A stretch of 36,203 nt of DNA from a bacterium. Its GTDB lineage: Bacteria; Margulisbacteria; Marinamargulisbacteria; SXXA01. The stretch is from NCBI GenBank assembly GCA_010028705.1, contig RHAI01000012.1, positions 1-36,203 on the forward strand, written 5' to 3'. The first letter of the stretch is position 1. Every line of letters begins with the position of its first letter. Shown piece after piece: positions 27,185-36,203 of this stretch. A program made the translations under genes and the position numbers. Below the pieces are notes generated by a model, which was not told the origin of the DNA, did no database searches, and saw only the letters and a program-made list of their open reading frames with translations.

Positions 27185-28128
27185 AACTCACTACAAAATT
27201 GCTTGGGATTATTGGGATGACATTGGTCGCTCTAGTTGCGAACCGTGCGGCCCTTGTTGCGGAAGCTGATTATTTTATGGGAACAGAGATTGGTTCTTCG
27301 GCACGCTTTATTCGGATGGGGAGTGTCGAGGGGTTTTCATCGGAATCCGACGGTGTTTTTGAAAATCCTGCTGGTTTATTTCGAATGGGACCAACATCAG
27401 TGAGTTTTTTTTCAACCCAGCTCATGGGCGAAGTGGACTATTACAATGTTGCGTTTGGCGGCTCATCACCGGTGGGAGGCAGCTTGGCATTTGGCTTTAA
27501 CACGGTGAGGGTTCCGGCCTTGTACCGGACGGAGCTAGTCAATTCAGGTACGGAATTAGAGGACCTTAATATCGTCGGGAATTTTGAAGTGTCCAAATCA
27601 GTGTATAAAATAGGCTACTCCTTTGCTCAGTCAAAAAATGTGCATTTCGGATTTTCTGGTAGTTATTACGATACCGTTATTGGTGATGTACGGGGGTCTG
27701 GATACAATTTGGACGCGGGAATCGTATTTGACGCGGATCGGTTTGGGGTCGGCGTTTTGCTGAGAAATTTAGCGACGGGTCTCAAGGTGCAGTATTCCAA
27801 TGGGACTTCCGAAGTCATGCCGATGGAGACGGTGGTGGCGACCCGAATTGGTCTGGGCGACTTCGACGTCCTTGGTCAAATGAAGATTATTGGCACCTCT
27901 AAAAAACTAGCGAAAAGTGCGGGGCTAAATTATACTCCGTGGTTTATTCCTTTTATCAAGGTGTCTGGTGGGTACAAAGAATTTCCCGTTTTAAATGAAA
28001 TTCGCAGTAAAGTGTCCATCGGTATTGGCATGGATCTTTTTGGCAACACATTTGATTATGCCTACCAACATAGCGATCATCCAGAGTATAGTGGTATCCA
28101 CTACTTTTCTGTGTCACTGAATTTGTAG
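27181..28128 (+). CDS. PorV/UPF0164-like outer membrane beta-barrel protein
   Basis: A 315-residue protein with signal peptide (about residues 1-28, ending AALVAEA). The mature N-terminus SSARFIRMGSVEGFSSESDGVFENPAGL is the signature of PorV/PorQ/UPF0164 barrels, with the characteristic ENPAGL. The remainder alternates short polar and aromatic beta strands to a final FSVSLNL, as expected for an outer-membrane barrel ending in an aromatic-containing strand. In Bacteroidetes PorV is a shuttle of the type IX secretion machine. Here it sits between a CTD-like protein and a giant secreted protein. AAAGGTGG precedes the ATG, which overlaps the upstream stop as ATGA. Confidence 0.82.
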   Translation: MKLTTKLLGIIGMTLVALVANRAALVAEADYFMGTEIGSSARFIRMGSVEGFSSESDGVFENPAGLFRMGPTSVSFFSTQLMGEVDYYNVAFGGSSPVGGSLAFGFNTVRVPALYRTELVNSGTELEDLNIVGNFEVSKSVYKIGYSFAQSKNVHFGFSGSYYDTVIGDVRGSGYNLDAGIVFDADRFGVGVLLRNLATGLKVQYSNGTSEVMPMETVVATRIGLGDFDVLGQMKIIGTSKKLAKSAGLNYTPWFIPFIKVSGGYKEFPVLNEIRSKVSIGIGMDLFGNTFDYAYQHSDHPEYSGIHYFSVSLNL

Positions 28129-28147
28129 CAATGAATAGAGGAGCCTA

Positions 28148-31100
28148 ATGCAGCGTTTAATCACAACAGTATCGAAGGGGTTTAAATTGCTGCAGTATGT
28201 TGCTGTGGCAGTTATTGCCACTATTAGCCTATCCCCTCGTGGTTTGAATGCGGCTCCAATTCAATTTGCAGATTATTTTTTAACCCGTGATGGGCGGTTG
28301 CTTGATGGGGATTTCCCGGTAACCGCTAGCCTGGTCGCGACCCCATCGCAGACTGTTTTATGGACGTACTCTCCATCACTTCCATTGAGTTTCACCAAAG
28401 GATACTTTGCCTTGGAGGTCGCTGAACAATCCATTGATTCTGTTGTATTCCGATCGGGACCAGTCGTTTTTAGGCTTGAGGCCAATAATAGCACGGCGAC
28501 CTTCCCGATTTCCTCAATGCCGTTCGCCTTAAAATCGATTGGCGCTGATTATGCCAAGCGAGTGTCTGGTAATTCGATTCGAGGGACATTTTCTACTCTT
28601 AAAGTGGACTCTAGCCTCAACGTAAGTTCAAGAAATTTATTGTTTGCCGATCGAACGGGAGTCGGGGTTCTGCGGCGAGCACCTCAATTTCCCCTCGACG
28701 TTAATGGGGTTATCAATGCGTCTAAATTCACGGTAGCCGGTATTGATTTGCGCGATTTATTTCCTTGGAAGGTCGCCGTAAATTCCCCCGAAAATATATA
28801 TACATCGTATCCGTTTCTCGCAATTGGGGGCGACTATTCGCCGTCCTTTGCCGTCAATGTGACCACGACAATTAATGCGACCGGGTACTTGATTGACGGA
28901 AGGCCGATAACGGCATCTCAAGATTGGGTTCGGACGGGTGTGGGGAATTTTAATTTGTATCTTACGAAAGGTGGACGAGTCGGTATTGGAAATCCCCTTC
29001 CCGCTGCCGATGTCGATGTTGTGGGGGGGATTCTCGTTAGCAAAACGAATGGTCAGCTACCGGGTACAATTCGATGGGCTATTCCTTCCGTCGGGAACGC
29101 TCTGGATTTTCAGGGTAGTGTGGACGACGTTGACTCATCCGGTAATGCGGTTACCGTTTGGAAATCATTAGTTGGGTTGCGCAACGATGGGCGACAAGGC
29201 AGGATTGCTTATTTTTCTTCATCGAATGGGTTGCCCGAGCTTTCTTATGGTTCTGGATTGGTATATTCAGCGGAAAGCGGTTATTTGGGTATTGGCGGGA
29301 CTCCGAGTTCCTTGCTTCAGATTACGGCGCCATCACGGTCAGGACCGAATCTTTTTAATGTCGTGGGGACGACGAACGTCCAGTTCATGTCGATTGCTGC
29401 GTCCGGCGATGTGTCGATAGGTTCGGATTATTTAGGTTCGAAGCTTGGGGTTTCTGGACTTGTAAATGCGCAAGATCTTTATGTTGACGGCACTCCGTTG
29501 CGCTTGAGTGTTTCTAAAGGTACTTTTTGGCTGCGCAACGGGGCCAATTCTATCTACTACATGCATGGAAATGTAGGCATCGGGCGTTTTGACCCACAGT
29601 CGTTACTTGATATTTCAGCACCACTTCCGAATCAAGGGGAGGTCACTAAGAATCCCGCGATTACATTTACGTCCGCCTTAGGTTTACTTGGCCAAACGAG
29701 TTACACGGCCGGCATCCTTGCGACTGATAATGGCGCTTTTAGAGTGGAGAAATCAACAACTCTTGGGGGAACTACTCCGTTGTTTGTGGCTGTTCTCGAT
29801 CGTTTAGGTGTTGGCTTGGTGTCGCCCAAGGCAAATTTACATGTGAGTGGAAATTTGGGACTTTTGCTTGGCGGCACCTTCGATTCGGGAGTGACGGTGT
29901 CTGCGTCAGGCGCGGGCGCTCGAATGACATGGCATCCAGCGCAATCGGCCTTAAGAGTAGGGGTTGTTGACGCCACATCTCCGCTAGGGGGAACCGAATG
30001 GGATTACAGCAACATTGGCCTCTATTCAATTGGGATTGGATTAAATCCATTGCCCTCTGGGAACCACTCGATTGTTGTTGGAGGAGTTAATGGGAAGGCA
30101 ACCGGCGCGTTTAGCTCAGTCTTTTCTGGGCGGTCAAATGTGACCGTTGGCGATTTTACATTAGGACTAGGTCGGGCATCGACTGTGGTTGGGCATGGAT
30201 CCTTCGTCTGGTCTGACAATAGTACGACCGTTGGACTTCGTTCGGTGACTGAGAATCAGTTTTTGATTCGAGCGTCCGGCGGTGTTGGAATTGGCACTCC
30301 GACCCCATCCTGGCGATTTTCGGGGAGTGATGTTCGCAGTTCGGCACTCACTGTCGCAGGTATTCGGATTACTCCGGCGACACTATTGGGTACGCCGGGA
30401 TTGGTGTCGAATACGTTAGATTTTTATTCAAAAGATTGGGCATCTATTTCGTGGGATGCTTCGGTTGAAATATTTAATACGCTAGTCCTGGCTGGATATC
30501 TTACACCCGAAGGAATAATTACATCGTTATTCCAATCCGGTGTTCCTATGATTTTGCCGTCAAATTCTGTAGCGTTTTCGAAAGAGGCAATCTTACGGCA
30601 AATTTTTGAAAGTACACGTCGCTCAAAAATTATTTCGTTCAATAATTCGGAGGGGCCTATTGTTTCTATTAGGCAGGCGGGTAATTTAAACATTGGCGTT
30701 AATTCGAGTCTCCCTGGCGTGTTTGTGTCTGGTAACATTGAATTTAATTCTCCCCTAGTTCCCGCAACCTTTGGACTTCAGGGCAATCGCCCGAGCCGAG
30801 ATCTCCTGGCAATTTATCGGCCGAATGCGAAATTAGCATCGCCTTCGATGTATATTTCCGCCTCATTAAATGTTGGTATAGGAAAAATTCCCGATTTGTC
30901 CGTTAACGGGGGGGCAGGTCAACTTCAGGGTGCAAATTCGGATGTTCATTATTTTTTAGACGTGCAAGGTCGGTTATATTCGAATGTGTTTAAATTTCCG
31001 GATGGACAAACCCTTCCGACTTCAAATTCTCCCGAAACCTGGCAATGGGAAACGACTACTCCGAATATTTTTTTCCCGTCGGCGAATATTTTGGCAAATG

Positions 31101-34100
31101 GTCGGATAAATGCTACCGGTAACGTTGGGATCGGTACTACGCAACCGAATAACACATTAGAGCTTTCGAATAGAAGTAGCTTGCAAACTAATACTGCTAT
31201 TAGCCCAGTGCTGGCGTTTGATATAAACGGGCAAGATGTGGCGGGCCTTGGAATAAGTCGACTCGATACAACGACGTTGCGATTCGTTCCGGGGGGTGAA
31301 TCAGTCATCAATAACACCCCGCCGCTTGCTGTGTACGGAAACTACGTCGGAGTCCGGACCACGCGACCGAGAGCGTCGTTCGAAGTGTCCGGTAAAACGA
31401 TAATTTTGTCAAAAATGAATATCAATAACTACAATCCAGCCCTAATTTTTGGTGGTGGTGCGCGCCGTATTGGTGTGGGAATGTTGTCAATTCACGGTTC
31501 TATATACGGGTGGCCCAGTATTCAAGCCGGTTCCGAAACAAATATTTATTGGACAACCCAAATTGGGGATGAAAAAAGTTACATAGGGATTGGTCGTTCG
31601 GATCCTGCCTACGAGCTGGATGTGAGTGGGTCAATTAGGGTAACCAATTCAAATGGCCCTGCAATTTCCGTTTTAGACCGGTTCATATTTGACCAAGGAT
31701 TAAAGGAGTTGTCCCATGGGTTCTTTAATTCGGCGAATCGCAGTGATCCACTGCAACTCAATTATGTGATGCTAGACAATAGAGAACTGGTTCTCAAACG
31801 TGGGGATGACTACGTTCCGTCCAGTGAAACGGATAGCCGTCAACCGAGTGTCAACAATATTTCACAGGTTATTACTTTAGGGAGTGGTTCTGGAGGGTAC
31901 CTCGGGATGTGGCTTGAGACCCCGTTGAATTTAGGGCTTCTTGGAGACAGCCCGCTGCGCTGGAAATCAGCCACGCTTGGAAATCAAGGCGCCCTTGAAT
32001 CGTCTTACAACTGGTCAGTTGGGAGCTTAAAAAATGTTGGAAATTATGTTGTGAGTGGTAATTTTTCCATAATTCCAAACGGTCAAAATGCCTTATCGAT
32101 AAACGAGCATGGTTACTATGCCTCCGATTTATCTCAGTCGGGTGCATTTACGGGCGAGGATATTGCTACTTCCATTACCCGGTGGCCGGACGGTCCGTCT
32201 AACTGGATGAACGGGATTGGGCCGGCTGTTCCTATCCCATTGAAAGGATTAAACGTAAAACTAAAAAATTACGCGGACCGACCCATTACATTAAAAGGAA
32301 CGGTCTATGGCTTGGTAACGGATGTTTCTCAGGTAGCAATTCAATCCGCAGGGGATAGGGGGTATCGAAGTTCAGCCATATTTCTAGGGGGTAAAGTCGG
32401 TATTGGTGGGACCCCTAACGCCGAACTTGACGTTCGTGGAACTGTTGTTTCTCAATTTTTTAAAATTTCGAATGGGCTTATTATTTCCACTATTAATGTC
32501 CAAAATAACGGATTGACTATTTATTCGCCCAACAGAATAGCAATAGGCAACGTGACGCCATCGGTAGCGCTTGAAGTATTAGGGACGGTGCAGACCAATC
32601 AGTTAATCGTTGATCGCGGCCTTGATGCGTTATCGGCTTCTATTAGTAGCGCGTCGTTCGTCGTGCTTAATAATGGGACCGCTAGTCGCGTTGGGTTCGG
32701 GACGTCAAATCCATCATCTGTATTGGGCGTGTATCATAAATTTGGGGGGCCTGTGTCTGAGGCGTATTCAGCGTATAAATTAGAGGGAGTTGTTGGGGCA
32801 AACGCCAATTTTCCGTTTTATGGCTTAAACGTGACTTTAAATGCTGTGAATGGCATTTCGAAAATCTATGGTAATCAATTAGGGAGTAAATCGGTGCCGG
32901 CTGTGGGTATCGGATTAAAAATCGATTTATCGGGTCTTCAGCTGGACCCTGATTACTCTCTAATCGGATTGGAAACGATTGGGGACCCGGAAATCAATCA
33001 CAAAAATGCGGCTACCTTTATCGGTGGTAACGTGGGTATCGGGTTGAGTAATCCGTCATACCCGTTAGAGGTTAAAGGTACGATTTACGGTACGAATGCA
33101 CCCTCGGCGAGATTTCTAGATCAAGCCAGAGTGGCATCGTTTAGTTATATGACCATTGCGGGTGACATGTTCGTGTCGGGGCCTATGATTGGGAGCGACG
33201 TCATTACGAATACCTTAGATTTGCAATCTATTAACTTGCTTTCTGGTGCTAATTTACCTTTGGTGAACTTAGTTGTTTCGGATGGCACGTTAATAAGTAC
33301 ATTTAATGTGACGGATTCAGTCACGGCTGTAGATATGCAAGTCAATTCATCAATCTCGTCGAATGTTGCTCAGTTTACACAATTGGGAGTAGCGATAGCT
33401 CCATCCACCCAGCTTTCTGCGGTGGGCGGAGTTGTGGCCCAAACTGCAACGATTAATCAATGGTTGTCCGCAGGTTCAGCCCTTGTTAATTCGGGGGCGT
33501 TTTTCGTTGGGGCATCCGGTTTGGTTGGTGTAGGTACGACTCAGCCATTTTCATCCGTTCATGTTATCGGTGAAAATGGATATAAGGATGTTCAATTTGA
33601 CCCCGCTCGACCCAATAGTTGGGGAAAAATTGTGGTTCATGTTCCATCGGATCAAACGGATATAGGTGTCGGACTTCGACTGTATCCTGGGACGACATAC
33701 GATAACTCGAGCGGTTCAGGGATTGTTGCTCAGTCGTATATCGATTCCGCATCGTCAATTGAGAGGCACTTAGATCTGGTATTTATTACCGATGATCGGG
33801 ATGCGTTCCCCAAAGAACATATGCGAATTCGCCATGATGGAAAGGTTGGAATTGGAACCTCACGTCCGGTATCGATGCTAGATGTGGTCGGCAACACGAT
33901 TGTGTCGGGTGGCGTCTCTGTGAATTCTGTTAATTTATCGGGGGGTATTTTTGGTTCATCTCTGTCGTTTTTGTCAAACGTAGAAATGACTGTTACCACT
34001 AATATTTCGGGAAACTTAATACTTCCTAGAACCTTGTTGACCCCGATATCCAATTTGTCACCGCAATCCGGGCAATTCGCACTGTTCACAAAGAGCTCCA

Positions 34101-36203
34101 ATTCTGGACTTTATTTAACGACTTATCAGGACGGTAAAGTAATTTCAGCTAACTTTGGCCAGGCAACCGTGGCCCCTTCGACATCATTCCCCGTCTACGG
34201 AATCGACAATGTGTTAGGGGGGACTCAATCGATATATTGGGACTCGCTGTATACCACTTCAGGTGAAAATAAACTTCGTATCGGATCGGTTTCCCAGGTG
34301 AATTATACGGGAAATTCCGTGCTGGCTGGTTATTATAGTACGGTATCGAGCTCTGATTCGCTCGGCTCGGTTTCGGTATCGACCCAAAAAATTGGAGTAG
34401 GTCCCCGCGTGTTACCCTCAAACACTATCATTGTCGGAACAGGAATTGGGTTCGATGGAGATTCTAATGTTCAGGACGTGGTTGGAGGGGTTAAAGTTGT
34501 TGTGTCTGGTAACGTAAAATCACGGAGTTATGCACCCGATGGTACCCCCGTAAACGGGAATTTGGCGGTCGCCATTTTTACTGCGGGAAATTCAAGTAGT
34601 AATGTCGCTATAATTTCTACAACCAATTCGATAACCGCCTTGCCAGATTCTCGTTCGGACCTGTTTATTTTGAATCAGATGCCCAATCAGGCGGCGTTTC
34701 AGTTAGATATTTTGGACTCACTTGGGGGGCTGGCCAATAGCTTTTCTATAAGTTCCACCAACTCCAATGTAGGGGTTTATACATCCTCTCCCTATGCCAC
34801 GTTTACATTGAACTCGTTGAGTGGCTATGATCGGGTATCGGTAAAAAATTTCAATGCTAAGTCGCTTTTTTCGATAGCTAGCTCTGATGTGCTGACGATT
34901 GGCGATGCGTTGCCGGTTAATCAGATGTCTGTGACACAAAATATTATTGCAACAGCCATAACTGCGAATATTATTCGGTCTGGAACATCGTTTACGGCAG
35001 GCCCTTCGAGTTCATTTGTCGTTAATTCAACCGGTATGGTGGGACTTGGAATATCGAGTCCTCTGGCACAGATTCATCAACGACGAGTGGTGTCATATCC
35101 CTCAGCTTTAACGAGTTCGCTGGCATTTTTTTCGTCTCAAATTATGACCCAACCAGGCAATTCGGGTGTCTTGCAATCGGCGATTGGATCACAAATTAGT
35201 GTGACCTCTAATTACGGAGGTAATTTTGGCGTGACCGGTGCAAAAAATGTTTTTAAAGCCGTGAATGTTAACTTGTCTGGCACACTTCTTAGCAGCGGTT
35301 CAAAAATGATAGGCGTGAAAGTGAATATTGCCCCCGGGGCATCGGTTGCGGCCATGTTTAACGGCGGAAATGTCGGTGTTGGTACTGTTTCGCCCAAATC
35401 GGTATTGTCGGTAGCGGGCACCTTGGCGGGTCAAAATGTATTTGTGTCAACTCCGGTTGACTGGAATTTAGTCGGGGTGACATCGAACAGATTTGTGGTG
35501 TCGACGGATGCTCAAATGTCAACGTTTGAATCGACAAATTTCCCTGTTATCGTGTTAGACACCATTCAAATTGATTCATTTGCCTCCGATACACGGGCGC
35601 CACAGATGAAGGATCTACCTTATTTGAATTCATCACAACTTATTGCGAGTGTTTCGTCAGTGAATCGACTGTTTGTTGGTACATCTTATGCGACCTTTCC
35701 CGTGAATACTAATGCCGTTGAAGTGAGCGGAAACACTCGGTTTAAGGATACGGTGATCCGATCTGGCGAGATATCCAGTAATTTGATTGCCTTTGATGGC
35801 CAGGGGGGGATTGCTTCGGCTGTATCGACCAATAAGGGGGTAAATTTTCAAAACTCCCTGATTTCCCCTCGACTCACGTTATCCTCTGTCAGTGATCCGA
35901 CTGTGTTTCCGGTCGAAGAGTCGTACTTATACGTTGCAAAAAATAGTGGCGACGCACTGATTTTTGTTAATAAAACATCTGGATACTCGTCCGATATTGC
36001 TAGAACTTTATTGGGAGATTCAAACCACCTTCTTTACTTTGATGCGTCACGACAGATTGCGTCGGATTTGCTCGTCCAATTGGTGACGCGAAATACAGTT
36101 CAAGAATTTCAAGTAGGGACGAGTAATTTATCGACAAGAAACAGTGGTAAAGCGATGGTTGTCATCAAGAGTGATGTTGGGACAACGGCCGGAGTGAGTA
36201 ATA
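28148..36203 (+). CDS. giant repetitive fibre-like surface protein (3' end beyond window)
   Basis: Open for 2685 codons to the window edge with no in-frame stop in my full read-through. AGAGGAG lies 4 nt before the ATG. Residues 1-36 are a signal peptide (hydrophobic 14-28, then GLNAA). Residues 37-120 match the N-terminal domain of many tail-fibre-like proteins: strands followed by the MPFALKSIGADYA motif, the usual PYAL-x-A-x-x-A block. The rest is Ser/Thr/Asn/Val/Gly-rich and punctuated by about two dozen VGIGTxxPxxxLxVSGxx motifs, for example at residues 278, 476, 713, 993, 1417, 1629, 1793, 1900, 2298 and 2409. Residues 640-695 resemble YadA-type head repeats. I noticed no cysteine. A C-terminal S74-type chaperone domain may lie outside the window. 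Confidence 0.9.
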   Translation, partial: MQRLITTVSKGFKLLQYVAVAVIATISLSPRGLNAAPIQFADYFLTRDGRLLDGDFPVTASLVATPSQTVLWTYSPSLPLSFTKGYFALEVAEQSIDSVVFRSGPVVFRLEANNSTATFPISSMPFALKSIGADYAKRVSGNSIRGTFSTLKVDSSLNVSSRNLLFADRTGVGVLRRAPQFPLDVNGVINASKFTVAGIDLRDLFPWKVAVNSPENIYTSYPFLAIGGDYSPSFAVNVTTTINATGYLIDGRPITASQDWVRTGVGNFNLYLTKGGRVGIGNPLPAADVDVVGGILVSKTNGQLPGTIRWAIPSVGNALDFQGSVDDVDSSGNAVTVWKSLVGLRNDGRQGRIAYFSSSNGLPELSYGSGLVYSAESGYLGIGGTPSSLLQITAPSRSGPNLFNVVGTTNVQFMSIAASGDVSIGSDYLGSKLGVSGLVNAQDLYVDGTPLRLSVSKGTFWLRNGANSIYYMHGNVGIGRFDPQSLLDISAPLPNQGEVTKNPAITFTSALGLLGQTSYTAGILATDNGAFRVEKSTTLGGTTPLFVAVLDRLGVGLVSPKANLHVSGNLGLLLGGTFDSGVTVSASGAGARMTWHPAQSALRVGVVDATSPLGGTEWDYSNIGLYSIGIGLNPLPSGNHSIVVGGVNGKATGAFSSVFSGRSNVTVGDFTLGLGRASTVVGHGSFVWSDNSTTVGLRSVTENQFLIRASGGVGIGTPTPSWRFSGSDVRSSALTVAGIRITPATLLGTPGLVSNTLDFYSKDWASISWDASVEIFNTLVLAGYLTPEGIITSLFQSGVPMILPSNSVAFSKEAILRQIFESTRRSKIISFNNSEGPIVSIRQAGNLNIGVNSSLPGVFVSGNIEFNSPLVPATFGLQGNRPSRDLLAIYRPNAKLASPSMYISASLNVGIGKIPDLSVNGGAGQLQGANSDVHYFLDVQGRLYSNVFKFPDGQTLPTSNSPETWQWETTTPNIFFPSANILANGRINATGNVGIGTTQPNNTLELSNRSSLQTNTAISPVLAFDINGQDVAGLGISRLDTTTLRFVPGGESVINNTPPLAVYGNYVGVRTTRPRASFEVSGKTIILSKMNINNYNPALIFGGGARRIGVGMLSIHGSIYGWPSIQAGSETNIYWTTQIGDEKSYIGIGRSDPAYELDVSGSIRVTNSNGPAISVLDRFIFDQGLKELSHGFFNSANRSDPLQLNYVMLDNRELVLKRGDDYVPSSETDSRQPSVNNISQVITLGSGSGGYLGMWLETPLNLGLLGDSPLRWKSATLGNQGALESSYNWSVGSLKNVGNYVVSGNFSIIPNGQNALSINEHGYYASDLSQSGAFTGEDIATSITRWPDGPSNWMNGIGPAVPIPLKGLNVKLKNYADRPITLKGTVYGLVTDVSQVAIQSAGDRGYRSSAIFLGGKVGIGGTPNAELDVRGTVVSQFFKISNGLIISTINVQNNGLTIYSPNRIAIGNVTPSVALEVLGTVQTNQLIVDRGLDALSASISSASFVVLNNGTASRVGFGTSNPSSVLGVYHKFGGPVSEAYSAYKLEGVVGANANFPFYGLNVTLNAVNGISKIYGNQLGSKSVPAVGIGLKIDLSGLQLDPDYSLIGLETIGDPEINHKNAATFIGGNVGIGLSNPSYPLEVKGTIYGTNAPSARFLDQARVASFSYMTIAGDMFVSGPMIGSDVITNTLDLQSINLLSGANLPLVNLVVSDGTLISTFNVTDSVTAVDMQVNSSISSNVAQFTQLGVAIAPSTQLSAVGGVVAQTATINQWLSAGSALVNSGAFFVGASGLVGVGTTQPFSSVHVIGENGYKDVQFDPARPNSWGKIVVHVPSDQTDIGVGLRLYPGTTYDNSSGSGIVAQSYIDSASSIERHLDLVFITDDRDAFPKEHMRIRHDGKVGIGTSRPVSMLDVVGNTIVSGGVSVNSVNLSGGIFGSSLSFLSNVEMTVTTNISGNLILPRTLLTPISNLSPQSGQFALFTKSSNSGLYLTTYQDGKVISANFGQATVAPSTSFPVYGIDNVLGGTQSIYWDSLYTTSGENKLRIGSVSQVNYTGNSVLAGYYSTVSSSDSLGSVSVSTQKIGVGPRVLPSNTIIVGTGIGFDGDSNVQDVVGGVKVVVSGNVKSRSYAPDGTPVNGNLAVAIFTAGNSSSNVAIISTTNSITALPDSRSDLFILNQMPNQAAFQLDILDSLGGLANSFSISSTNSNVGVYTSSPYATFTLNSLSGYDRVSVKNFNAKSLFSIASSDVLTIGDALPVNQMSVTQNIIATAITANIIRSGTSFTAGPSSSFVVNSTGMVGLGISSPLAQIHQRRVVSYPSALTSSLAFFSSQIMTQPGNSGVLQSAIGSQISVTSNYGGNFGVTGAKNVFKAVNVNLSGTLLSSGSKMIGVKVNIAPGASVAAMFNGGNVGVGTVSPKSVLSVAGTLAGQNVFVSTPVDWNLVGVTSNRFVVSTDAQMSTFESTNFPVIVLDTIQIDSFASDTRAPQMKDLPYLNSSQLIASVSSVNRLFVGTSYATFPVNTNAVEVSGNTRFKDTVIRSGEISSNLIAFDGQGGIASAVSTNKGVNFQNSLISPRLTLSSVSDPTVFPVEESYLYVAKNSGDALIFVNKTSGYSSDIARTLLGDSNHLLYFDASRQIASDLLVQLVTRNTVQEFQVGTSNLSTRNSGKAMVVIKSDVGTTAGVSN
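28650..35740 (+). repeat. degenerate VGIGTxxP / LxVSG protein repeat
   Basis: About 24 copies of a 16-20 residue motif within the giant gene: two hydrophobic residues with GIG or GVG, then T-x-x-P, three variable residues, and L-x-V-x-G. Spacing is irregular, from about 45 to 200 residues. Good copies begin at residues 993 (VGIGTTQP), 1417 (VGIGGTPNAELDVRGTV), 1629 (VGIGLSNPSYPLEVKGTI), 1900 (VGIGTSRPVSMLDVVG) and 2409 (VGVGTVSPKSVLSVAG). The DNA has diverged, so this is an old repeat rather than a recent duplication. Confidence 0.75.
30065..30228 (+). other. YadA-head-like segment inside the giant protein
   Basis: Residues 640-695 of the giant protein read HSIVVGGVNGKATG, FSSVFSGRSNVTVGDF, TLGLGRASTVVGHG and SFVWSDNSTTVG. 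The repeating G-x-x-[NS]-x-A/V-x-G spacing is that of trimeric YadA-type head strands and related phage tail-fibre collars, which suggests the whole protein is a trimeric fibre. Confidence 0.6.

Noticed and set aside
28650-35740. Recurring GGTATTGGTAC-like words suggesting a CRISPR or DNA satellite array
   Set aside because: The words are in frame, encode VGIG/VGVG motifs, have irregular spacing and diverged DNA, so they are protein repeats.
29701-35851. Several minus-strand frames of 60-123 codons
   Set aside because: All lie antisense to the continuous giant frame, lack ribosome sites and have no recognisable domains.

Overview
The window looks like chromosomal DNA from a diderm bacterium of a poorly cultured lineage. 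Evidence for an outer membrane is a PorV/UPF0164-like barrel at 27181-28128 and a secreted giant fibre-like protein after it. SepF, encoded beside a YggS-type protein and a RseP protease, points to the Terrabacteria side of the tree. The giant protein with many VGIGT-x-P motifs recalls Candidatus Margulisbacteria and relatives; that placement is an inference, not a demonstration. Gene density is very high, stops and starts usually overlap by 1-8 nt, and I saw no tRNA, rRNA, CRISPR array or insertion sequence.

Layout. (1) 1-2090, plus strand: the 3' end of an FAD/Fe-S oxidoreductase (YdiJ/glycolate-oxidase type) overlapping a small radical SAM gene. (2) 2103-9476, minus strand: reading in the direction of transcription, sppA, a Yip1-type membrane protein, ispF, a SpoU/TrmH methyltransferase and two unknown genes; then, after a 254-nt gap, pyrG, lysC and a degenerate PlsY-like membrane protein. 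(3) 9597-12257, plus strand: a Cys-rich YkgJ-like gene, a WecG/TagA glycosyltransferase and an in-frame fusion of PgsA with PssA. (4) 12306-26420, minus strand: a 17-gene run in the order yggS-like, sepF, mazG, rseP, tkt, ftsE, ftsX, a parvulin-TPR protein, rpmE, prfA, prmC, an unknown gene, mreB, a GspE-like ATPase, tsaC, a LipM-like acyltransferase and a small unknown gene. It mixes division (SepF, FtsEX, MreB), envelope proteostasis (RseP, parvulin), translation (L31, RF1, PrmC, TsaC) and carbon metabolism (transketolase). (5) 26570-36203, plus strand: an apparent surface-protein operon of a membrane-anchored protein with a FlgD/T9SS-CTD-like C-terminal domain, a PorV-like barrel, and a gene open for 2685 codons to the window edge encoding a repetitive, apparently cysteine-free, fibre-like protein.

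The most notable points are the single-chain PgsA-PssA fusion, which would put both CDP-diacylglycerol-consuming headgroup enzymes on one polypeptide; two promoters whose -10 TATAAT lies exactly 6 nt before the ATG (sppA and the fusion gene), predicting leaderless mRNAs; the PlsY relative that has lost its catalytic motifs; and the barrel/CTD/giant-fibre cluster as a candidate surface-display system.
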